Positions 7,746 to 13,919 of a stretch of 20,503 nt of DNA are shown here, piece by piece. The notes under the pieces were generated by a model that was given only the letters and a program-made list of their open reading frames with translations, made no database searches and was not told the DNA's origin. Position 1 is the first letter of the stretch. Every line of letters begins with the position of its first letter. The stretch spans positions 1 through 20,503 of the forward strand of contig JBKHBQ010000041.1 in the NCBI GenBank assembly GCA_046542305.1, read 5' to 3'. The translations under genes were made by a program, and so were the position numbers. Source of the DNA: JBKHBQ01 sp046542305 (GTDB lineage: Bacteria; Bacteroidota; Bacteroidia; Bacteroidales; 4484-276).

Positions 7746-9485
7746 ATGGCAGCTTTGAAGGTAATATTGCAGATTCTGTCACTGGTAGGTGCTTTGGGCC
7801 TGTTCCTTTACGGGATGAAGGTGATGAGTGAATCGTTGCAGAAGATGGCTGGAAAAAATATGCGGAATGCCCTGGCCAGAATTACTGCAAAGCCGGGAAG
7901 GGGCATATTGGCCGGGGTTCTGGTGACAGGTGCCATTCAGTCCTCGTCGGCAACCACGGTCATGCTGGTGAGTTTTGTGAATGCCGGACTGGTGTCGTTT
8001 ACTGAATCGCTGGGCGTGGTATTCGGAGCCAATATCGGTACCACGGTCACCGCCTGGATTATCAGCCTGCTGGGTTTTGGCAGCGGATTCAATTTTTATG
8101 ATTTTCTGCTGCCCCTCATAGCCCTGTCGTTGCCGTTGGTATTTTCCTACAACAGCCTCAACCGTGCCAGGGCTGAATTCATTATCGGCTTTGCCCTGCT
8201 GTTTATCGGTATTTATTTCTTCAAGCAACAGATTCCGGCCATCGACGAGAATTCACCATTATTCCAGCAGCTTCAGTCCCTCAACGAATACCGGTTTTCC
8301 AATGTGCTGCTTTTTGTCGGGATGGGAATTCTCGTCACCGTCATTTTTCAATCGTCCAGCGCCACCATCACCTTAACCATGATCCTTGCCACACAGGGAT
8401 GGTTATCGTTGAGTTATGCGCTGGCCATGGTGCTCGGCGAAAACATCGGTACCACGGTCACTGCAAATTTAGCGGCGATTGTGGGCAACAAATCGGCTAA
8501 AAGAACCGCGTTGGCACATTTTCTTTTCAACTCGCTGGGGGTGGTGTGGGTATTGCTGTTTTTTGGATTTTTTGCGGGAGCTATTCAGCGGTCTATTCAA
8601 GGCCTGGAACTGTATACCGGTCAGGCGCCGCAAAATGTAATCCCCATTGGAATATCCATTTTCCATTCAGGATTCAATATTATCAATACCCTTATATTTA
8701 CTATCTTTATCCGGCAGTTTTCCAGGTTTTGCTATTGGATCTTACCTAATGGCAGCAGTATTCACGAGGAATTTTCGCTGCGTTTTATCGATACCAGTTT
8801 GCTCTCCACTTCTGAACTCAGCATTCTGCAGGCCAGGAAAGAGATAGCCAACATGGGAAGGCAGGCGCAGAAACTTTTCATCATGATCCCGGATCTGCTT
8901 GTTGAAAAAAATGAAAAGAAATTTACCAGAAAATTAAACAAAATCCAGCAAGCCGAAGATATTATTGACGAAATGGAGGTGGAAATCGCAAACTACATCA
9001 CCAAAATCTCGCAGGACGATTTGAGCGAGGAAGGTATTCGCAGGGTAAGGGCGATGCTTAAGATAATCGACAACATCGAAAGCATTTCCGACATGTGCTA
9101 CCAAATGGCGCTTACCATTGCCAAGAAAAATGAATCGAAGGCATGGTTTACACAGGAATTGCGAAACAATCTGGATAAAGAGTTCAGGCTGATCGAAAAA
9201 GCCCTGGAACATATGAACGTGAACCTCGACCGGGACTATCCCGAGGTGGATATCGAAACTGCAGCAGCCATCGAGGAAGAGATCAACAGTATCCGCAGCC
9301 AGCTCCGGAAAACATATCTTGAAGAAATCAAACGTGAAAAATTCCCGTATCAAACAGGGGTTTTCTACAACGACCTGCTCAGCATTTCCGAAAAGATCGG
9401 CGATTATGCCTATAACGTCAATCAGGCGATGCAGCGCACAAAAGGCACTGAAATGAAAAAGAACCAAAAACTAAAGGATAAATAA
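7746..9485 (+). CDS. Na+/Pi cotransporter family protein with PhoU-like C-terminal domain
   Basis: A 579-residue inner-membrane protein of the SLC34/NptA-like family, expected to import phosphate with sodium. The family's inverted repeat is plain: QSSSATTVMLVSFVNAGL (from residue 65) with GANIGTTVTAW, and QSSSATITLTMILATQG (from residue 202) with GENIGTTVTANLAA. Multiple hydrophobic helices fill residues 1-330. Residues from about 360 to 560 are charged and helical, rich in E/K/D, and resemble the PhoU-like domain often fused to bacterial members. The start ATG 7746 is supported by GAGGAG at 7733-7738, seven bases upstream, one of the few real Shine-Dalgarno sequences in this window; the TTG just before it is disregarded. 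It is followed after 5 bases by the PiT gene, so the two are very probably co-transcribed. The promoter was not identified in the 143-base gap before it. Confidence 0.93.
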   Translation: MAALKVILQILSLVGALGLFLYGMKVMSESLQKMAGKNMRNALARITAKPGRGILAGVLVTGAIQSSSATTVMLVSFVNAGLVSFTESLGVVFGANIGTTVTAWIISLLGFGSGFNFYDFLLPLIALSLPLVFSYNSLNRARAEFIIGFALLFIGIYFFKQQIPAIDENSPLFQQLQSLNEYRFSNVLLFVGMGILVTVIFQSSSATITLTMILATQGWLSLSYALAMVLGENIGTTVTANLAAIVGNKSAKRTALAHFLFNSLGVVWVLLFFGFFAGAIQRSIQGLELYTGQAPQNVIPIGISIFHSGFNIINTLIFTIFIRQFSRFCYWILPNGSSIHEEFSLRFIDTSLLSTSELSILQARKEIANMGRQAQKLFIMIPDLLVEKNEKKFTRKLNKIQQAEDIIDEMEVEIANYITKISQDDLSEEGIRRVRAMLKIIDNIESISDMCYQMALTIAKKNESKAWFTQELRNNLDKEFRLIEKALEHMNVNLDRDYPEVDIETAAAIEEEINSIRSQLRKTYLEEIKREKFPYQTGVFYNDLLSISEKIGDYAYNVNQAMQRTKGTEMKKNQKLKDK

Positions 9486-9490
9486 AGCTT

Positions 9491-11746
9491 ATGGACATCT
9501 ATCTGATCATCGTCATCGTGTTAATCGTTCTTGCCCTTTCCGACCTGGTGGTCGGAGTCACAAATGATGCGGTAAATTTTCTTAATTCAGCCATCGGATC
9601 AAAGATTGCGCCGCTTCGCGTGATCATGATCGTTGCAAGTCTCGGGGTGCTCATCGGAGCTACATTTTCCAGCGGATTGATGGAGGTAGCGCGAAAGGGA
9701 ATTTTTCATCCGGACCAGTTTGCGTTTTCGGACATCATGATTATTTTCCTTGCCGTGATGATTACCGATATCATCCTGCTGGATTTATTCAATACATTTG
9801 CCATGCCTACCTCAACAACGGTATCCATCGTGTTTGAGCTTTTGGGCGCCGCTGTTGCCGTGTCAGTGATCATGATCTTTTCTTCACCTACCGAAACCCT
9901 GCTTGACCTCAATAAATACATCAACAGCGATAAAGCCCTCGCCATCATCCTGGGTATCCTGTTGTCGGTCATTATAGCATTTGTAGTAGGTGCTGTGGTT
10001 CAGTATTTCTCGCGGCTACTGTTTACCTTCCGGTATGCAAAGAACCTGAAATATTTCGGCTCACTTTGGGGCGGGCTGGCCATTACAGCCATCACATTTT
10101 TTATGCTGATAAAAGGGGCAAAGGGAGCTTCTTTTATTACGGAGGAAATGTCGGACTGGATTATTTCGCATACCCACGAAATTATTATTTACGGATTGAT
10201 CGGCTGGACCATTCTGTTGCAGGTGTTAAACTGGGCATTCAAGGTAAGTATTCCCAAGGTAATCGTACTGATAGGTACCTTTGCCCTGGCTATGGCATTT
10301 GCCGGTAACGACCTTGTGAACTTTATTGGTGTACCCCTTGCCGGATTAAAGTCTTATCAGATCTATGCCGGTACCGAAGGTGCTGATGCCAGCAGGTTTT
10401 TGATGGGTGAACTTATCAAGCCGGTACATACCCCAACCTATCTGCTTTTGATTGCAGGAATTATTATGATCATCACCTTGTGGCTCAGCAAAAAAGCCAG
10501 ATCTGTGGTGGAAACCGAGGTTAGTCTGGCACGACAGGGGCGCGGTAGCGAAAGATTTGGTTCGTCTGTCATTTCAAGATCGATTGTTCGTGGTTCAATG
10601 GGGTTCAGCCGGACATTTTCGAGCATTATTCCCCAGTCGGTACGTCAAAAAATCGATAAACGGTTTGAGATTCCAAAAGTCGACAGAAAGCAGTTGGGTA
10701 AGGAAGCAGCATCTTTTGACGTGATCAGGGCGTCGGTAAATCTGGTGGTAGCCAGTATTCTTATCGCGATCGGTACTTCGTATAAGCTTCCCCTGTCCAC
10801 CACCTATGTTACATTTATGGTAGCTATGGGTACTTCACTTTCCGACAGGGCCTGGGGCCGCGACAGCGCAGTATATCGTATTCAGGGTGTATTTTCGGTG
10901 ATCGGCGGATGGTTCCTCACGGCACTTATTGCCTTTACAGTAGCATTTATCATTGCCAATATCATTTACTGGGGCGGCATCATAGCTATGTTTGCTATCC
11001 TGCTTGTGGCGGTATATTTTATTTATCGTACACATATTCTTCACAGAAGCCTCGAAAGCGAAAAAAAGGAAGAAGAACGAGAGCATGAGATCGTTGAGGA
11101 GATTACCAGCGCCTCCCAGATGTTCGAACGCTGCCAGTCGCACACCATTAAAACACTGAATAAGGTGCCCGGCTTCTTTGAACAACTCATCAAGGGTCTT
11201 GGGGAGGAAAACCGCCAGTTGCTGAAGGAATTGCGCAAAGACGTGAAAAAGTATAATAAGAAAACTAAAAAGATCAAGGATAATGTGGACGAGACGGTGA
11301 TCCGCCTGCAGGCCGACCTGATCGATACCGGGCATTATTATGTACAAAGCGTGGATTATCTCCGCGAAATCGCCCACTGTTTTAATTTTATGGCTAACCC
11401 GGCTTTCGAGCACATCGACAACAATCATGAGGGGCTCGATGAGGTGCAGGTGCGGGAGTTGAATCTGGTTAGGGATGGAATTGCCAATTTATACCACGAT
11501 ATTATCAGCAAGATTCAAACGAAAAATTATAATGACCTGGATCAGATCATTGCCAAACAACAGGAATTGCTTGAGTTGATTGCAGAAATCCGCAAAAATC
11601 AGATCAAACGGATTAAGGAGCGCGAATTGCACACACGCAGCAGCCTGCTGTTCCTCGACATTCTGGCTGAGACCAAGAACCTGCTGCTGTATTCCATCAA
11701 TCTGCTTAAATCACAAAGGGATTTTATCGTTGAGATCGCCAAATAA
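9491..11746 (+). CDS. PiT-family inorganic phosphate transporter with fused PhoU/DUF47-like tail
   Basis: A 751-residue membrane protein of the PiT family, low-affinity phosphate (or metal-phosphate) symporters. The N-terminal half has the signature GVTNDAVNFLNSAIGSKIA (near residue 22) and the second half has the matching AFAGNDLVNFIGVPLAG (near residue 275), as expected for the duplicated GxxND motif. Further helices resume after about residue 415 (ASVNLVVASILIAIGTSYKLPLSTTYVTF). Between them, about residues 330-400, is a hydrophilic loop rich in Arg and Ser. Residues from about 530 to the end are soluble and helical, with heptad-like E/K-rich stretches, resembling a PhoU/DUF47 accessory domain that in many bacteria is a separate gene next to pit. 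Start ATG 9491 has AAGGA 12 bases upstream. It lies 5 bases after the Na+/Pi gene, and its last codons overlap the start of the next gene. Confidence 0.93.
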   Translation: MDIYLIIVIVLIVLALSDLVVGVTNDAVNFLNSAIGSKIAPLRVIMIVASLGVLIGATFSSGLMEVARKGIFHPDQFAFSDIMIIFLAVMITDIILLDLFNTFAMPTSTTVSIVFELLGAAVAVSVIMIFSSPTETLLDLNKYINSDKALAIILGILLSVIIAFVVGAVVQYFSRLLFTFRYAKNLKYFGSLWGGLAITAITFFMLIKGAKGASFITEEMSDWIISHTHEIIIYGLIGWTILLQVLNWAFKVSIPKVIVLIGTFALAMAFAGNDLVNFIGVPLAGLKSYQIYAGTEGADASRFLMGELIKPVHTPTYLLLIAGIIMIITLWLSKKARSVVETEVSLARQGRGSERFGSSVISRSIVRGSMGFSRTFSSIIPQSVRQKIDKRFEIPKVDRKQLGKEAASFDVIRASVNLVVASILIAIGTSYKLPLSTTYVTFMVAMGTSLSDRAWGRDSAVYRIQGVFSVIGGWFLTALIAFTVAFIIANIIYWGGIIAMFAILLVAVYFIYRTHILHRSLESEKKEEEREHEIVEEITSASQMFERCQSHTIKTLNKVPGFFEQLIKGLGEENRQLLKELRKDVKKYNKKTKKIKDNVDETVIRLQADLIDTGHYYVQSVDYLREIAHCFNFMANPAFEHIDNNHEGLDEVQVRELNLVRDGIANLYHDIISKIQTKNYNDLDQIIAKQQELLELIAEIRKNQIKRIKERELHTRSSLLFLDILAETKNLLLYSINLLKSQRDFIVEIAK

Positions 11747-12200
11747 CCTGACCATCATCAGCGGAGGGCAGAGCGGCGTAGACCGCGCTGCCCTCGATTA
11801 TGCACTGTCCAACCATTTTCAGGTGGGCGGATGGTGCCCGCTGGGGCGCCATGCCGAAGACGGAACCATTAATATCCGGTATCCGTTAAGCGACACATTT
11901 TCTGCGGATCTGTTGAACCGGACCCAGTTCAATATACTCGAAAGCGATGGCACCCTGATCGTCGTTTTCGACGAAATGGACGAAGGCACACAAGTCACCT
12001 TTGACCTGGCACGTGAAAACAAAAAGCCGGTATTTGTCTGGAAGATTGAGCACAACAGAAATTACCAGCAATTCAGAAACTGGCTGGAAAAAAATGGCGT
12101 ACATGTGCTGAATGTCGCGGGGCCGCGCGAAAGCAATGCCGTGGGCATTTATGAGGCTACCCTGGATTTGATGAGCGAATTGCTGGGGACATACGATTAA
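11730..12200 (+). CDS. Putative molybdenum carrier protein (PF12694-like, Rossmann/LOG-like fold)
   Basis: A small soluble protein of about 156 residues. The segment ISGGQSGVDRAALDYAL followed by GGWCPLGRHAEDG and YPL is characteristic of the putative molybdenum-carrier family, whose fold is related to the DprA/LOG nucleotide-binding proteins. The biochemical role is not established here; molybdenum-cofactor binding is family-based inference. No ATG lies near the conserved region. The best start is TTG 11730, with AAAGGG at 11715-11720 upstream, giving a 17-base overlap with the PiT gene and likely translational coupling. ATG 11580 in the same frame would need a 167-base overlap and adds residues unlike the family, so it is not used. 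Its stop codon overlaps that of the convergent prmC. A second molybdenum-cofactor-linked gene, xdhC, lies on the far side of prmC. Confidence 0.83.
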   Translation: MRSPNNLTIISGGQSGVDRAALDYALSNHFQVGGWCPLGRHAEDGTINIRYPLSDTFSADLLNRTQFNILESDGTLIVVFDEMDEGTQVTFDLARENKKPVFVWKIEHNRNYQQFRNWLEKNGVHVLNVAGPRESNAVGIYEATLDLMSELLGTYD

Positions 12201-13063
12201 AATCCCGCCCTGATCATCCGGTCTTTGCCGGACAGATCTTTACGCAGTTGTGTATGTTTAAATCCTGATTGCCTGAGCAGATCCTGTGTTTGCCTGCCAA
12301 AACGTTCGTTGATTTCCAAAAACAACATGCCATCCGGTTTTAGCCTTTGGCTGGCTAGTGCCGCGATGTCGCGATAAAAGATCAGCGGATCGTTATCTTC
12401 CACAAACAAGGCTTGGCCCGGTTCGAAATCCAGCACATTTTTTCGCATGGCTGATTTTTCAGCATGGGTAACGTAGGGCGGATTGCTGACAATAACTTCG
12501 AATTGCGGCAATTGGTACATCGCTGAAACATCGGTTATATCTGCCTGTACCAGGTTCAACTCCAATTGCGTCCGTTCTGCATTGATGCGTACCACATTGA
12601 GTGCAGCCGGGCTGATGTCAAGTGCAAAAACTTCTGCAGCCGGAAAAGCATTTTTAAGGGCTAGCGCGATGCAACCGCTCCCGGTACCGATATCCAGGAC
12701 GGCAGCAGGATGTTTGTTTCCGTAGGTTTCCACGATCCATTCCACCAGCTCTTCCGTTTCGGGACGGGGAATCAGCACCCGCTCATCTACAAAAAGCCTG
12801 AGGTCGCAAAACCACGCTTCACCAAGTACATACTGAACCGGCCTGTGCTTTATCAGTTCCTTAACGGCAAAATGGATTTTAAGAATTTCAGATTCTGAAA
12901 TCCGTAGTGCCGGATTGGCGGCACGCTCCACCCGCGAAATCCCCAAAAGGCTTTCGAGAAGTAGGTCGAACATCGATGCTGCCTCTTCTGAAGGATAGAT
13001 TTCACCGATCATCAGGGTGTAATGTTCCCGAATATCCTTAATTTTGTTGCTTCTGACCTGCAC
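12197..13063 (-). CDS. prmC: Peptide chain release factor N(5)-glutamine methyltransferase
   Basis: PrmC methylates the GGQ glutamine of class I release factors using S-adenosylmethionine, in the cytoplasm. With 288 residues it is of normal length. Seen in order: an N-terminal helical domain; the RPVQYVLGEAWFCDLRL segment; LIPRPETEELVEW, the family signature; motif I DIGTGSGCIALAL; LDISPAAL; and the catalytic NPPY in VIVSNPPYV, all as expected. The start is GTG 13063; the next in-frame Met is 17 codons later and would remove part of the N-terminal domain, so the GTG is preferred. The 3' end overlaps the stop codon of the molybdenum-carrier-like gene on the opposite strand. The 5' end is only 19 bases from divergent xdhC, and a good minus-strand promoter lies inside xdhC. 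Confidence 0.95.
   Translation of the reverse strand: MQVRSNKIKDIREHYTLMIGEIYPSEEAASMFDLLLESLLGISRVERAANPALRISESEILKIHFAVKELIKHRPVQYVLGEAWFCDLRLFVDERVLIPRPETEELVEWIVETYGNKHPAAVLDIGTGSGCIALALKNAFPAAEVFALDISPAALNVVRINAERTQLELNLVQADITDVSAMYQLPQFEVIVSNPPYVTHAEKSAMRKNVLDFEPGQALFVEDNDPLIFYRDIAALASQRLKPDGMLFLEINERFGRQTQDLLRQSGFKHTQLRKDLSGKDRMIRAGF
13039..13046 (+). promoter_or_regulatory. Candidate -7 element for xdhC, inside prmC
   Basis: TAATTTTG is an exact TAnnTTTG match located within the first codons of prmC on the opposite strand, 36 bases before the xdhC ATG. The predicted transcript starts near 13053. No -33 TTG is seen at the usual spacing. Confidence 0.45.
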
Positions 13064-13082
13064 CCGGATAATATTTTAAATC

Positions 13083-13841
13083 ATGACTGAAATATTTGCA
13101 AAATTAGAAGAAATCAGGCGCGCCGGCAAGCGTGCCTCGTTAGTTATTGTAATTCATACCTCCGGATCCACGCCCCGAAAAGCCGGATCGAAAATGATCG
13201 TAACTGCCGACGGCGAAATCTACGGTACCATTGGCGGAGGCAATATCGAACAGAAGGTGAAAACAGAAGCCATGCGCATTGCCGGCCAAATGGCTCCTGA
13301 AAAGCTTCTGCTCGACCTCGGCAGCGATGCGGAGATGCATTGCGGTGGTTCGGTGGAAGTATATATCGAACCGGTGTTTCCCGCACAAGATCTGGTGATA
13401 TTCGGTGCAGGGCACGTGGGCAGCGCACTGGCAAAATTTGCTGAAAACTTCGGTTTCCGGATCAACTTGGTGGATAACCGTTCTGAGATGCTCGAGAAAT
13501 TCAGCGGGCAGGCAGTGAATGTTATTCACGATGAATACATCAGCGTTGCCCGCGAATACACCTCCGATGCCAACACCTATTTTGTGGTAACCACACCCCG
13601 ACATGCCTACGATCAGGAACTTACAGGTATCCTGGGCGTCAAACCCTTCAGGTACCTGGGTATGATCGGGAGCCGCAAAAAAGTGGCAACAGCCAGAAAA
13701 CATTACCTGGACGAAAAAATATTGACTGAGGAACAGATAAATCGGATCGATATGCCCATTGGGCTTCCTTTCAATGCACAAACGCCCGAAGAGATCGCCA
13801 TCAGCATCCTGGCCAAACTGATCGATGTAAAAAATTCCTGA
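13083..13841 (+). CDS. XdhC/CoxI-family protein (molybdoenzyme maturation)
   Basis: XdhC-family proteins bind molybdenum cofactor and help its sulfuration and insertion into xanthine-dehydrogenase-type enzymes; cytoplasmic. The 252 residues show both halves of the family. The N-terminal XdhC/CoxI domain has VIVIHTSGSTPRKAGSKM then GTIGGGNIEQKV (about residues 20-60). The C-terminal Rossmann domain has LVIFGAGHVGSALAKFAENF (from about residue 102) and ends with GMIGSRKK and PIGLPFNAQTPEEIAISILA. The start ATG 13083 is the first in frame and fits the domain. No molybdoenzyme subunits are next to it: it is followed by a secreted peptidase with its own -7 box, so it looks monocistronic. Client enzyme not visible. 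Confidence 0.92.
   Translation: MTEIFAKLEEIRRAGKRASLVIVIHTSGSTPRKAGSKMIVTADGEIYGTIGGGNIEQKVKTEAMRIAGQMAPEKLLLDLGSDAEMHCGGSVEVYIEPVFPAQDLVIFGAGHVGSALAKFAENFGFRINLVDNRSEMLEKFSGQAVNVIHDEYISVAREYTSDANTYFVVTTPRHAYDQELTGILGVKPFRYLGMIGSRKKVATARKHYLDEKILTEEQINRIDMPIGLPFNAQTPEEIAISILAKLIDVKNS
13099..13129 (-). promoter_or_regulatory. Candidate promoter (-33 and -7) for prmC, inside xdhC
   Basis: On the minus strand, TTG (plus-strand CAA at 13127-13129) is followed after 20 bases by TAATTTTG (plus-strand CAAAATTA at 13099-13106). This fits the Bacteroidota arrangement TTTG/TTG - 19 to 21 bases - TAnnTTTG, and is the most complete promoter in the window. The -7 box ends 35 bases before the GTG start of prmC. 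Confidence 0.55.
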
Positions 13842-13882
13842 CAACGGTCGGCGGTCTATTTTCAAATTAGCCCAAATTATCG

Positions 13883-13890
13883 TAGATTTG
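13883..13890 (+). promoter_or_regulatory. Candidate -7 promoter element for the M14 peptidase
   Basis: TAGATTTG fits TAnnTTTG exactly, 29 bases before ATG 13920. The -33 position holds TTTTC instead of TTTG. AGGAAGG runs directly into the start codon, too close to serve as a normal ribosome-binding site. Confidence 0.45.
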
Positions 13891-13919
13891 TATGATTCAG
13901 GTAATACCGCACAGGAAGG

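Noticed and set aside
10835..11428. Minus-strand open frame of 197 codons inside the PiT gene
   Set aside because: Overlaps well-supported coding sequence and shows no domain or start signal.
11580..11729. Upstream extension of the molybdenum-carrier-like gene to ATG 11580
   Set aside because: The added residues are Cys/Ser/Arg-rich, overlap PiT coding by 167 bases and match nothing in the family; TTG 11730 is simpler.
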